From Apostichopus japonicus (Eukaryota; Echinodermata; Holothuroidea; Aspidochirotida; Stichopodidae): a stretch of DNA of 64,000 nt. The DNA lies in the NCBI RefSeq assembly GCF_037975245.1, contig NC_092561.1:20719008-20783007 (forward strand), in the 5' to 3' direction. A model generated the notes under the pieces. The model made no database searches. It saw nothing but the letters and a program-made list of their open reading frames with translations, and was not told where the DNA came from. This document shows, piece by piece, positions 43,260 through 54,644 of the stretch. Within the stretch, counting starts at the first letter, position 1; every line of letters begins with the position of its first letter. The position numbers were made by a program, and so were the translations under genes.

Positions 43260-44340
43260 AGTATGGCGAACTTCGCAATACTGACTATACTGTACTGTAC
43301 TTAGCTATAGCTTATTTTCGTGGAACCGTTACCATAGGAATAATGCAAAGGTGATTCAGGTTCCATCTTGACTGTGGTTCCAAATATTTTTATTTCCTCT
43401 GGTCTGTGACCTTGAAACAGTCGAATCCTTCAGGAGTTACTGTTGTAAAATATTTCCATGACATGCAACTAGGAAACCCTCTTTGGCGCTAAGTGTTACT
43501 TGAATACCCCTAAGTTGCCGTTCTTGATCGTGACTATGGTTAAATACCTCAAGACTATTGACTAGGACTCTCTCTGTTCCAATAGCTACGACGCTACAAT
43601 GTCTGTGTATACCATAGAATACGAATACGTACTACTGTACAGAAACCGTAGGGCAGGTCTCTAGGCAGTTTGGCATCCCTGTATATGCGAATGAATGCTC
43701 TCGAACGAGTTTTTGCCTTGCGCATTATTCATAATCTTAACCGGACAATACAGATAAATTACTAATATTCTTTCCTCGCTGTATAACGCCCTAACCCACT
43801 TACTAAACCCTAACTATGATTTCAAACGAATTTGTAAATTCCTGAAAAACCTGAAACCCACGTTCGTCCTGGGACAAAAAATACGCGGCCTGCAAAGCTC
43901 TCAAAAGTGATGGCGTCCTTCCCGTGAGCGCATTCTTCCCCTGTTCAGAAGGTACTTTGAGTGTACTAAACATTGAGTAGCAGTTTCAACTTTCAACGCG
44001 ATCAGCAACCTAGTTGGGTAGTTACGACGCTTACACAGCGTTACGGTCAAGGATGGCAATTTAATAGGTACACATTCCAGTAACGCCAAGTGCCAAAGAG
44101 GGTTTCCTAGTTAAATGCCGTGAAAATGTTTTACAACAGTAACGCCTGAAGGATTCGACCGTTCCAAGGGCACCGACCAGAGGAAATCAAAATGTTTGGA
44201 ACCACAGTCAGGGTGGAACCAGAATCACCTTTTCGTTATTCCAATGGTAACGGTTCCACGAAAATAAGCTACAGCTACTGTATGTGGTTGACTGCAAATG
44301 CAAATCTGACATTAATCATTCATTTAGGAACATAAGCCTA
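43260..44340. repeat. Inverted repeat between zinc-finger genes A and B
   Basis: Sequence at about 43,300-43,560 is the reverse complement of about 44,040-44,300; shared phrases include accagaggaaat, ggaaccacagtca, atggtaacggttccacg and gccaaagagggtt. The arms run outward toward both genes, placing the symmetry centre near 43.8 kb. A direct third copy lies at about 52,250-52,570 upstream of gene C. Confidence 0.85.
43910..43927 (+). promoter_or_regulatory. Shared ATGGCGTCCTT block, copy 2 (upstream of gene B)
   Basis: ATG GCG TCC TTC CCG TGA, followed by sequence like the other copies (CTGTTCAGAA, GTACTAAACA). It could be part of a non-coding first exon or promoter of gene B; CC|GTGAGC resembles a splice donor, but the phase would not match the next exon if the ATG were used. 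Confidence 0.5.
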
Positions 44341-44632
44341 GGCTACACAGTCTACATAAGGTATAAGTTAGACTAGGGCTAAATGAAAAAGTCATGCCTA
44401 TTTGCCCATTAGCTGCGAGAATTAGCGAAATTTCTTAAGCTATTTGGCCAGCAGCTGTTAAAGTTATTTTGTTCTAACCTGGTTGTCCAAGAAACAGATG
44501 GGTAGTACGTCCTTAGCAATTTCCACTGTGTGTGCAAGGTTACATTAAATGTGCTTATGTGAAATATGGCAAGGAATCGCTAAGTCTGTCAGTCGCTGGT
44601 TTAACATTGTAGATCATTTGTTATATTTTCAG

Positions 44633-45906
44633 GATCCAAGGAATTATCCTCTGTACAAACAGTCAATTCACTTTACCAGGGACATCAGCAGGACCATAAA
44701 GAGGAGGAAAGTGTATGTGAGGAACCAGTAGGCTACCCATGTCATATATCAATCAAACTGGAGGATGAAGCAACTGATGGAGAAACATCCCTAGAAGAAT
44801 CAGAACATATAGATATTTCTCATTTGGGAAAGAAACCTAACAATAACTGTAGCTATAGGAACGAAATGTTAGCTCAAACTGAAATTTTGAACAAACATGA
44901 GCAAACACTTGAAGGAGATGCACTTTTTTATTGTAAATATTGTGACAAAATGTTTGCTGAAATTGGAACTTTGGAAAAACATGAGCAAACACATACAGGT
45001 GAAAAGCCTTACCATTGTAGCTATGGCAACAAAAGTGTTGCTCAATCCGGAACTCACACTGAACAGGAAAGAACCCTAAGAGAGGAGAAAGATTATCGTT
45101 GTAACTATTGTAACAAATTGTTTGCTCAGTCTGGAAATTTAAAAGCCCATGAAAGAACACATACAGGAGAGAAACCTTATCAATGTAGTTACTGTAACAA
45201 CATGTTTGCTACCTCTGGCAATTTGAGAAAGCATGAGAGAACACATACAGGAGAGAAACCCTATCATTGTAGCTATTGCAACAAAAAGTTTGCTATATCT
45301 GGCACTTTGAAGAAACATGAAAGAACACATACAGGAGAGAAACCTTATCAATGTAGCTATTGTAATAAATGGTTTGCTCGGTCTGGGGTTCTGACAAGAC
45401 ATGAAAGAATGCACACCGGAGAAAAACCTTATCATTGCAGCTATTGTAACAAAATGTTTGCCAGATCTCTATCATTGAAGACACATGAAAGAACTCATAC
45501 AGGAGAGAAAACTTACCACTGCAGCTACTGCAGCAAAATGTTTGCTTGGTCTGGAACTTTGAAGGCCCACGAAAGAACACATACAGGAGAGAAACCTTAT
45601 CATTGTAGTTACTGCAACAAAATGTTTGCTACCTCTGGCAATTTGAGAAAGCATGAGAGAACACATACAGGAGAGAAACCTTATCATTGTAGCTATTGCA
45701 ACAAAATGTTTGCTGTATCTGGCAGTTTAAAGAAACATGAAAGAACACATACAGGAGAGAAACCATATCAGTGTAGCTATTGTAATGAAAGGTTTGCTCA
45801 GTCTGGAGTTCTGACACAACATGAAAGAACCCACACAGGAGAAAACCTTATCATTGCAGCTATTGAAACAAATGTTCACCAGCTCTGTAACATTGAAGAT
45901 ACATGA
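44633..45906 (+). CDS. C2H2 zinc-finger protein, gene B (last exon, 5' partial)
   Basis: Exon after acceptor TTTTCAG|GATCC, giving 423 residues in frame. The N-terminal region is like gene A (SLYQGHQQD, CHISIKLEDEA), but DIKEEE has become DHKEEE, losing one SUMO-like site. Ten good C2H2 fingers and one degenerate finger (YHCSYGNKSVAQS, second Cys lost) follow, from FYCKYCDKMF to YQCSYCNERFAQSGVLTQH. The frame ends aberrantly: the linker GAGAAAACC near 45,842 has four A's where paralogous linkers have five, and the following frame reads NLIIAAIETN to a stop. Further fingers downstream are broken. Probably a nuclear DNA-binding protein, or one starting to decay. Confidence 0.87.
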
Positions 45907-46930
45907 AACAGCACATACATGAGAGAAGGCTATTACTGCAGCTACTGCAGTAATATGTTAGCTTGGTCTGGAACTTGGAAGGCCCATGAAAGATCACATA
46001 CAGGAGAAAATCCTTTTCATTGTATATGTATTTTGTATTGAGGGATCCTTTGGGAAGCAATGCTTCTGCATTGAGCAGGACTACCCTCATTAAAGATGAC
46101 AATAATAAAAAATAATAAAAAAATTGCCAAAATATATTTTCTAACTCTTGAGCATTGACAAGGCATAAAAGGACATACACAGCAGAGAAACCTTATCAAT
46201 GTAGATATTGTAATCAAAAGTTTGCTCAGTCCGGAGTTCTGACTGGTGTTCTTGGAATTTGAAAGAACATATCAAGAAAATAATAAAAAAATTGCCAAAA
46301 TATATTTTCTAACTCTGGAGCATTGACAAGGCATAAAAGGACATACACAGCAGAGAAACCTTATCAATGTAGATATTGTAATCAAAAGTTTGCTCAGTCT
46401 GGAGTTCTGACTGGTGTTCTTGGAATTTGAAAGAACATATCCAGGACAGAAACCTTATCATTGTTACCATTGCATTAATATGTGCAAGTCTGAAGAAACA
46501 TAAACTAACACATGCTGGAGAGAAACCTTGTCATTGTTACCATTGCATTAATATGTGCAAGTCTGAAGAAACATAAACTAACACATGCTGGAGAGAAACC
46601 TTGTCATTGAAGCTTCTGTATTGCAAAAGATTGTTTGCTCAATGTGAAATTCTACCAAAAGATGAGAGAACAAATACAGGACAGAAGTTTAGTTATTGCA
46701 GAAAAATGTTTGCTTATTCTGACAGTTTAATGAAGTATGAAATGACAAAAACAGGAGAGAAACCATATCAGTGTAGATGTTGCAAGACAATGTTTGCAAA
46801 CTCTGGAGCTTTGACAAGGCATGAAAGGATGAACACACAACAGAAACCTTATCAATGTAGCTATTACAAACATGAAAGACTGTGTGATGGTTTTATGCAA
46901 ATATCAATTTGGTGTGGTCGAGGCTAGCCC
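45907..46930 (+). pseudogene. Decayed C-terminal fingers of gene B
   Basis: Degraded C2H2 finger sequence with stops and shifts. Recognisable pieces include KPYQCRCCKTMFANSGALTR near 46,760. Two internal tandem duplications are visible: about 166 bp (46,110-46,276 repeated at 46,277-46,440) and about 80 bp (46,441-46,520 repeated at 46,521-46,610). Confidence 0.8.
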
Positions 46931-48135
46931 CCTCATACTTTAATTTTTACTTCCCCCACTGAGATTTGGAAGCATATATCTATGTCAAATGTAAAGATAT
47001 ATTACTAAGGACCTTTAAATCTGAAAATACCCAGTACTACAGGAAGTTATCAGGGAAGGTAACCAACTGGGAATGCTAATAGAAAAGTTAATAATGCAGG
47101 AAAGAAAACACATCACTTTTTTTGGAGGTCATGTATGAGATTTTTGTAAGCATAATATCTCAAGAAGAAATATAAGGATGTATCTATCTCATATTTGTTT
47201 GATACCAATGATTTGTTGCAGTTAAAAGTCATCTGATGTCAGTAGAGGTTAAGTTTGTGTAATCCTTTTAAATGCAAATTTCATATATTGAGATCAGATA
47301 AATATTTCTAAAGAGTAGTTGATTAATCCCATTGTTTTTTGTCAGTAAAAGGTCATCTGAAGTCAGTAAAGGTTAACTTTGTGTCATCCTCTTAAAAACT
47401 GTTTTTTTTAAATATTTTTTTATTTATTTATTTTTTATCTTGGAGTGATTTTTACATTTCTGAGGGGAGGAGAAGGGCAGGATTCTTCGAGGGGGGTCAA
47501 CTACTATAGAGAATGTAAAGGAAAGGTACCTCAAGAATATGTGCGGGGGGCGGGTGGCCAACCACGCAATAGAATGTAATGAATGATCACCTCAAAAATC
47601 GTTGCAGTTGCATTGGCTCACAGAGTGTCCATATATTTGTATTCACTATTCACATATATTTTTTTTGTCAATATGTGACACAACGAGATGGTTTTCGACC
47701 ATGCAGGTGCGCACATTATTTTTTTTCCTTTTTTTCCCCATAAATTGGTAGTTTTTGTACCAAAAAAAGGAACATTTTAGTACACGAATGTAGTTTAAAA
47801 AAAATGGAAATGATAGCACCATTTTGCATCTAAGCCCTTTTCGAAAAGCAAAATGTTGACACTCCCCTTTATACCTCCCCCCTGCTTCGCACACCCCGTT
47901 GGCCCCTTCCTTCTCTCCTTTCGCTACGCCACCCCAACCTACACAAACGAAAACTTTAGTTGTGGACGGATGCAACACCACCCTGAACGAATGGAATTGT
48001 GGTTTTTAATCATAGCATCTCCGGTGATTCAAAAGTGGTCAGTTTAGCTTCTATGATTACGTAATCTTTCTCCACGAGTAATACATTTTGCGTGCATTGC
48101 ACAATAGACGTCCAGTGCAGTTCACGATCGTAGAA
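46931..48135. other. Intergenic region between gene B and ZNF593
   Basis: The first about 250 bp match the region downstream of gene C (about 56,470-56,770), so they belong to the zinc-finger duplication unit. The rest is AT-rich and contains no recognisable exon. The ZNF593 promoter should lie near 48.0-48.13 kb. Confidence 0.5.
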
Positions 48136-50490
48136 ATGACGCGCGTTCGTAGGAAGAAGTACCACTATGGGGACACTCATATTCGGAAAAAGTACAAAAC
48201 AAAGAGACGAACAAAGTACATGGACGAGATCCACGACGACATGAAACCAGAAAATGCAGAAAAGATGTTGCACCAAGATGTCGATTTGGACAAACCTGGA
48301 AGTGCCCAACATTATTGCCTTCATTGCGCGTGAGTATTGGTTCCGCGATGTCAGGATCTTAAAAGCATGTTACACCACAGTACACACTAGTTAGCAACAG
48401 CATAGATGATGACTACCCATCGCAGAAATTAATACATGTATTATTTTCTGTGATAAACATGCCCTTCCAACGCTGGCCACACAGTACTTTCAGTAGTATA
48501 GATTTAAATAAGATTTGGCTCGTCGCATTCAGGGTTGCCGAAACGTAAGGCTAACCCAACATCGCAAATTTCAAGCTGGATTTTCACTTTTCAACACTAG
48601 GTTAACTTAAAAAGGTCTTATTTCAAAATTTCAATGTTCCAAACATTGTGGTTCATAAGCCTAAAGTACAATCTTGCTTTAACGATGAAAGGTTCTAAAG
48701 AAAAAGATTAATAGATCTTTTCTAGGTGCCGATAGGTGCCATTTTCTGATAAGGGGCATAAAAATTAACAATGACATACATGAAGTCCAATTGGTGTTGA
48801 TGATCACAATTTTCCTTACAATTTAAGTTTGACATAGCAATAGATGGTTAATGCCAGCAGTATAGTTCTAATAACAGACCAAATGTTGTAAAATTATTGT
48901 ACAGTAATTAAATATACTATCTTAATACTGAATTAAATATATATTTCTTTCTCTTAAAGGAGGTACTTTATCAACCTGCAGTCAATGACAGCACATTTCA
49001 GATCAAAGCAGCATAAGAGGAGGTGAGATGAAAACATGGATTTTAATATAACGGTTTTGTGTAATTATTATTTATGTTCAGCAATATAAAACGGATGACT
49101 GTATTGTTGGGAATGCATTAATTTTAATGCATTTAAGAGGAAGTGAGATGATAATGTCCCCATCTAATGTTTCTGTGTAATTATGATAAATCAAAACAGC
49201 AATATTCTTCATTAAAATGAATGATCGTAATGTTGTAGGGGTAGCAGTAATTTTGATATGTTCTAGACAGGTGAAAAACATTTGTGTTTTATGTTAGAAA
49301 GTTAAACATCTAAACTACAGTGCTGTAACCCCTCTCAGGCATGATTCTTCTTGTCTTTGGTTATTAGTACAGTAGAGAATGAATGAATTACAACTGGAAT
49401 TTAAATTATGTGACAACACAACTTTTCAACACATACCACTACACAATTCAAACTGAAAGTGAATAAAGAAAACTAATTTCCTTTCAGTAGTCTGTATGTC
49501 TATAATGTACATATTGCTTAGCACAATACATTTCATGCAACTTTGAGAGTACATCAAATAATGAACAAGAAAAAAAGCTTTCTTAATGATCGAGTGAAAG
49601 TTCCAGACAAAGCTTTAAACAATGTCATTGTAAATTGGATGTGGGTCCCATATATTTATGTATATATAAATATAAACATGCATTGTTTCCTATTTAAGAT
49701 AGGAAACTACTGTATGTATGTTTGTTATTTACATGATCAATTTCATTTTGCGTGAAGGGCCAAGAAAGAGGTTAAGTCATGGTGGTACTTAAAGTTGTCA
49801 GAATGTAAGGAACAGCACATCTTCTACAGGACTGAAATCTTCAAGCTGTACTCTGGGCTTAGGTTGCAATTTGTGCGACTATGACCAAGTCATGTGTAGT
49901 ACAATAGTACATAATAATTTGCATACAGATCATTCTATCTAACATACAGTACAGTATTTGGTTAGAATCACTTGGTTGCTCGGTGGTGAGATATGAACTA
50001 CTCGATCCTTTTCAGTCTGTTCTTGCATTTTCTTTCATAATTTCTTTTTCCTCTAAGGTTGTCTAGACTGACCACTTCATCGATCTAAAAGGCAATGAAA
50101 GTTATCGCTGAATACACACCATATAAGAAAACTGTTTGTCCTGCAGACAACCTCACGATACTGTTGGTTGTCTCTCAAAAATATCCTTTAGTGGTCTCTG
50201 ACTGCCAGATATGAGCTCTGTGTGTTTTTTATGGCAAAGGAAAGTAGTTTCCTTGTTGATGAACAGTTTGTAGCTCTCCAGCTCTGTTGTCTGATATTTG
50301 TAGAAAGTCTCTCTCTCTCACTCATTTAATCTTCCTTTGTTTCAGATTGAAGGCTCTGGAGGAGGAACAGTACACACAGAAAGAGGCTGATGCTGCGGCT
50401 GGCCTCGGAACCTACAAACCAACAACCAAGAAGAAGGTCCTGACCCAGGAAGTTAGCGAGGATGTTGGCATGAAGGACACAAAGGAATGA
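48136..50490 (+). CDS. ZNF593: Zinc finger protein 593 (BUD20-like), three exons
   Basis: Exons 48136-48329 (donor GC|GTGAGT), 48960-49022 (acceptor AAAG|G, donor AG|GTGAGA) and 50346-50490 (acceptor TTCAG|A) join in phase to 133 residues, close to human ZNF593. A basic N-terminus ([32 protein letters not shown]) precedes one long C2H2 finger, [20 protein letters not shown], with C61, C64, H77 and H83 in [10 protein letters not shown]. The tail [17 protein letters not shown] is diagnostic. The yeast homologue Bud20 acts in pre-60S ribosomal subunit export, so a nuclear/nucleolar role is inferred. The sequence is unrelated to the neighbouring poly-finger genes. Confidence 0.95.
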
Positions 50491-51370
50491 GAGGATATTT
50501 TAGAGTCACAGGAAGCAATTTATAAGCAGTGCTCCTTCTAATCGGAGACTTAATGAACTCTGAGTAAAGTACAGTCAGTTGATTGAGGTCACAACTCCTC
50601 TATCTGGTGTATTCCCTTTGTGGGATTCTCCTGTTTGGCGACTTCCCTCAGAGGTTCTTGTTGTATAACTTCAAAATGTAAAGTTTTGAAGGAAAGAGGA
50701 ATTGGGAGGGACAGTGGGGCGTATTGAACGCCGAAGATGTTGATCGGTGGTATTTTAGCACCCACAGCCAATGAAAAGCTCCAAGGTGAGAGAGACCCGT
50801 CTAATTTTAGTAATTGTTGGCAGGTGGGGGGGAGTGGGGGGAGGGGTTAGGATAGAAAATGTCACCCATTGGTGTGTTCATGGGATTATTGAACACCCAT
50901 TAATGTGATAACATTGTTCTTACAATATCTTTACCTGTAAAAGCCATGTTGAAATGTTGGAGGTTGACTGTCATTAGATAACTGTAATGGCAAGCATCCA
51001 ATCATATATATCTTATATTATTTTAAGAATGATATCAGACGTTAGGTATTGCATTTGAAATATATAATGCTAAATCTGACTTGCGTAATATTTCCTCCTT
51101 TGCATACGATGGATAATCAATACCCCAAAACCTCCCATTTCCAATAATTCTCTGTATTTAGCTCATCTTGCAAGAACATATTTCTGCAGAATTGAACTGA
51201 ATTCAGCAGAAATTTCACTTTATAAAGTCAAAACCTGCACATGAACGAAAATTGCAAATTTCAATTTAAAAGAATAACTGATTGGAAATTTTGAAAGTTC
51301 TTGGGGGATTTTAGACTAGAATTACATTATTTAAAGCAATCACTTAAGGCAAACATGTCTAGATACTAAA
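50491..51370. other. Region downstream of ZNF593
   Basis: Contains the presumed ZNF593 3' UTR, a G-rich patch at 50,821-50,845 and AT-rich sequence. No further exon was recognised. Confidence 0.45.
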
Positions 51371-51960
51371 ACTGCATTGTGCATTTTGGTTGTAACTCAC
51401 ATATTTGCAAGTACAACTTTCTCAGGCAAACTTTTCCACTCATTCACAACCCTATTAGAAAAAAAGTTATGCTGAATATTAATCCTACTTTGTAACTTTT
51501 AGAGTTTAAGACAATGACCTCTGGTACAACTACTATTAGCAAACATGAAAAAGTCGGTGAAGGGTAAATTGTCGAAACCATACACAATCTTGAAAACCTG
51601 AATCAAGTCACCACGTCACGTCCTAAGCTCCAGTGTGGATTCAACAGTTGTAACCACCTATAATAAGGAACACTCTTTAAGGAACTAATCATCCTAGAAG
51701 CCCTCCTCTGGACCTTTTCAAGTACTTCCTTATCCTTAGCAAAATATGGGTTCCAGGCCTGCGCAGCATACTCCAGATGAGGCCTAACCAATTGCTTATA
51801 AAGCCTAACTACTATGTCCTCTTTCAGAAAACTGAAGTTCCTCTTGATCATACCTAAAACCCTATTACCTCTTTTAGCAGCTTCACGACTTCTATTTGGG
51901 GCCCAAGAAACAATTGCAGAAAATGGATTCAGGTCGTCCCTCGCTTTGGAAACCAGTAGA
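51370..51960 (-). pseudogene. LINE (CR1/L2-like) C-terminal relic
   Basis: The minus-strand frame 51,603-51,851 reads LYKQLVRPHLEYAAQAWNPY and LEKVQRRASRMI, the thumb/C-terminal region typical of CR1/L2-type LINE ORF2. Downstream, after a frame change, come VFKIVYGFDNLPFTDFF and FFSNRVVNEWKSLPEKVV, interrupted by a stop (HCLKL*KLQSR). It is a truncated, inactive copy. Confidence 0.88.
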
Positions 51961-52124
51961 AAGCGTGATGTGGTTTATTTCTAGTTGCAACTTATTGGAA
52001 AGCATCCCCCATTGACGATCGTTTCTCTAAATCTGTATTCTGTAAATCTTTCCCAAGTAATAGTTCGTTGGCGTCATCACAAATTCCTTCACAGGCTGAA
52101 GGCCTGTAAGGCTCTAAAAAAGTA

Positions 52125-52142
52125 ATGGCGTCCTTCCGGTGA
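52125..52142 (+). promoter_or_regulatory. Shared ATGGCGTCCTT block, copy 3 (upstream of gene C)
   Basis: ATG GCG TCC TTC CGG TGA. Flanks share GATCGTTTCTCTAAATCTGT (about 52,016) and AACAGTATTGAATA with copy 1, and GTACTAAACA with copy 2. It lies upstream of the last exon of gene C, as copy 2 does for gene B. Confidence 0.5.
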
Positions 52143-52737
52143 AAGTTGACGTATCCATCCACTATCCTCTACTCAGAATGTACTAAACAGTATTGAATAG
52201 TATAGTAGTAGTAGTAGTATCGACGCGACGCCACCAGCAACCTAGTTTGCTAGTTACGACCATTGAGGTAAATGAATCATTTACGACGCCTAGCCAGGGT
52301 TATGGTCAAGAAGGGCAACTTAGTTAGAGCCTTAGAGGTATACATTCATATAAAACCAAGTGCCAAAGAGGGTTGCCAAGTTGCATGAAATTTTTTACAA
52401 CAGTTACGCCTGAAGGATTCGACCGTTCCAAGGGCACCGACCAGAGGAAATACAATTGTTTGGCGCCACAGTCACGATGGATCCAGGATCACATATGCGT
52501 TATTCCAATGGTAACGGTTCCACGACACTAGGCAACAGCTACTGTATGTGGTTGACTGCGACATAAGCCTAGGCTAGACTGTCTACATTAGGCTAGGCTT
52601 AAGTTATAGTAGGCCTAAATGAAAAAGTCATGCCTATTTGCCAAACAGCTGGCAGAATTTGATAAATAACTTAAACTTTTTGACCAGCAGCTTTTTTATT
52701 ATTTTGCTACCTTTTATTCAGATCACCAAGTTTGCTG

Positions 52738-52752
52738 TTGGAAAACCAAGAT
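52738..52752. repeat. Target-site duplication, left
   Basis: TTGGAAAACCAAGAT, identical to 54,630-54,644, brackets the Penelope-like element. Confidence 0.85.
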
Positions 52753-52830
52753 CAAAATAAAATAAAACTGTTAGCAAACTGCTTATCCACTAGAGAGCCT
52801 GTGTAATAGAATGTGTAAAAGTAAGTTGGC

Positions 52831-52863
52831 CTGACGTTTCGATCCTAGCAGGATCTTCTTCAG
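52831..52863 (-). ncRNA. Hammerhead-ribozyme-like motif in Penelope 3' tail
   Basis: The minus strand reads CTGAAGA (matching the CUGANGA core), then a 6-bp stem GATCCT/AGGATC with loop GCT, then GAAAC and GTCAG. Penelope-like elements are known to carry hammerhead motifs. The third helix and cleavage site are minimal here, so activity is uncertain. Confidence 0.5.
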
Positions 52864-53178
52864 AGGCTAAATGACAAGTTACAGTAACAGAGGGGACAAA
52901 AACACGCACAGAATACAGACAGGTTAATGAGCACGGTGAACACAATGAGATGGATGAAAGGGGATTATAAGTAGAAAGCAACAGGAGAAGAGGAGAGGAA
53001 GGAGGTAAACTGTGGAGGGACAAAGAGAGGATTAAAGGCACAGGGTAAGGAAAAAACTGGAGAGGGACAAAGACAGAAAGGTGTGAAGAAAAATGGAGGG
53101 GAAGAGAGCTGTGAGAGGAAGAGTGAAAGGGGGGGGGGGAAGGGAGAAAGGGGAGAAGGAGTAGGGAACAGAGGAAAG

Positions 53179-54627
53179 TTAGTCATGTCCTTCCTGAATG
53201 TTCAGCCCATGAGGTTGAATGGTACGAAGGCGTTGCATCCAGAGCCTCTCTCTGCTGATACGTACTAGGTCAGGACGGCTACCTAAGGATTCAATCCCCT
53301 GTAGGGACATGTCGTTAATGGTATGGTTGGGAAGGTTAAAATGTTCTCCAACTGGGGTCTCAGTCTTCATGGTGTTGACTGTGGATCTGTGACCATAGAA
53401 TCGCTTCTTGAGGGTGGTTTTGGTTTCGCCAACATACTGGATGCCGCAAACTCTACAAGAGATCAGATAGATGACATTGGTGGTAGTGCAAGTGATGTGA
53501 CCCTTAGTCTTGTGTGTGAGTTGCATGCTGTGGCTGGTGATGGAATTGGATTCAACAATGTGGTGGCTGCAGACGATGCATCTCGAAGTACGATCACATT
53601 TGAAGGTACCATGCTGAATGGGTGTGGGGTTAGAAGTTAGAGGTGGAACAGCAGCACGTACAAGAAGGTCTCGTAGGTTGCGTGGTCGTCTGTAGGCGAT
53701 GATGGGTTTTTCAGGGACGGCTCGTTGGAGTCTATCTGAAGTGAGGAGAATGTTGTGGTTGTTAGAGGTGATTTTCTGAAGGGGAGGAAGATTTGGGTGG
53801 AAAGTAACAACGAGGGGCAGCTTGCTGTCGCAATCTCGTCCCTTTTTGTCCTTCACTGCCAAAGTAGATGATCTGGAAAGGGAGCGGACTCTCTGAATGG
53901 CTTCACGCACCCTTCTGGCACTATGGCCCCTGGCAATAAGGTGTTTTTCCAAAGCATCTGTATGGCGAATGAAAGAGGAATTGTTAGAGCAAATGCGACG
54001 AAGACGAAGTGCTTGACTGTAGGCAATTCCAGACTTGCAGTGACGGGGATGGCAGCTTGAAGAATGGAGATACTGGTGTGTGTCTGTGGGCTTGGTGTAT
54101 AAGTCTGTAGAGAGAGAATCGTGTTCCTTGCGAACAGTCACATCGAGAAAGTTGACCTGTTGGTGAGAGTAATCAGAGGTGAATTTGATGGTGCTGTGGA
54201 AAGAATTGATGTGTATGATGAAGGTGAGCAGGCTATCCTCATCACTGGTCCAAATGAAGAAGATGTCATCGATGTAGCGCCACCAGATAAGGGGACGACA
54301 GGGAGCCGTACTGAGCATGCGTTCTTCAAGGCTAGACATAAACAGGCATGCATAGGAAGGAGCCATCCTGGTTCCCATGGCTGTCCCGTGTCTTTGAAGG
54401 TAATGCTTGTCCATGAACGTGAAGTTGTTTTTGGTGAGAACCTGTTGCATGAGAGCTTTGATGTCAGAGATGGGTGGACAAGGGTGGACCTTCTTAGACA
54501 GGGCTGCACACGTGGCTGCGATACCTTCAGCATGAGGGATGTTAGTGTACAGAGAAGTGACGTCGAAAGTACCGATGATGGCTGTACTGGGGATTTGGTT
54601 TTTGATATCTTCAAGTTTCCTGAGTTT
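53179..54627 (-). CDS. Penelope-like RT / GIY-YIG protein, 5' truncated
   Basis: An open frame of 482 residues with no start of its own at the 5' junction. RT motifs: FDVTSLYTNIPHAEG (about residues 20-34), GTAMGTRMAPSYACLFM (about 81-97) and RYIDDIFFIW (YIDD about 118-121). A Cys-rich linker, FKCDRTSRCIVC, precedes the GIY-YIG nuclease: NVIYLISCRVCGIQYVGET with Arg in LKKRFYGH and Glu in GEHFNLP. This domain order is specific to Penelope-like elements. The remaining frame is intact, which points to a fairly recent insertion, but the copy cannot be autonomous. Confidence 0.92.
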   Translation of the reverse strand, partial: KLRKLEDIKNQIPSTAIIGTFDVTSLYTNIPHAEGIAATCAALSKKVHPCPPISDIKALMQQVLTKNNFTFMDKHYLQRHGTAMGTRMAPSYACLFMSSLEERMLSTAPCRPLIWWRYIDDIFFIWTSDEDSLLTFIIHINSFHSTIKFTSDYSHQQVNFLDVTVRKEHDSLSTDLYTKPTDTHQYLHSSSCHPRHCKSGIAYSQALRLRRICSNNSSFIRHTDALEKHLIARGHSARRVREAIQRVRSLSRSSTLAVKDKKGRDCDSKLPLVVTFHPNLPPLQKITSNNHNILLTSDRLQRAVPEKPIIAYRRPRNLRDLLVRAAVPPLTSNPTPIQHGTFKCDRTSRCIVCSHHIVESNSITSHSMQLTHKTKGHITCTTTNVIYLISCRVCGIQYVGETKTTLKKRFYGHRSTVNTMKTETPVGEHFNLPNHTINDMSLQGIESLGSRPDLVRISRERLWMQRLRTIQPHGLNIQEGHD

Positions 54628-54629
54628 CC

Positions 54630-54644
54630 TTGGAAAACCAAGAT
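54630..54644. repeat. Target-site duplication, right
   Basis: TTGGAAAACCAAGAT, the second copy of the duplicated target. The retroelement 5' junction is immediately to its left. Confidence 0.85.

Larger units (their letters stand above)
52753..54629 (-). mobile_element. Penelope-like retroelement, 5' truncated
   Basis: Minus-strand insertion bounded by a 15-bp direct repeat. It consists of the 3' part of the RT, the linker, the GIY-YIG endonuclease, and a 3' untranslated tail (52,753-53,178) with a purine-rich (plus strand) stretch. Comparison with gene B shows that it interrupts the intron upstream of the last exon of gene C. The 5' end starts inside the RT domain. Confidence 0.92.

Noticed and set aside
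43910-43927. ATGGCGTCCTT block as the first coding exon of the zinc-finger genes
   Set aside because: Splicing from CC|GTGAGC would leave phase 2, whereas the GATCC exon needs phase 1, and copy 1 lacks the donor. Kept only as a promoter/leader candidate.
44837-46217. Antisense open frames across the zinc-finger exons
   Set aside because: Shadow frames caused by the regular codon pattern of C2H2 fingers on the other strand; the same occurs in genes A and C.
48010-48324. Minus-strand open frame overlapping ZNF593 exon 1
   Set aside because: Antisense to a confidently identified coding exon; no family resemblance.
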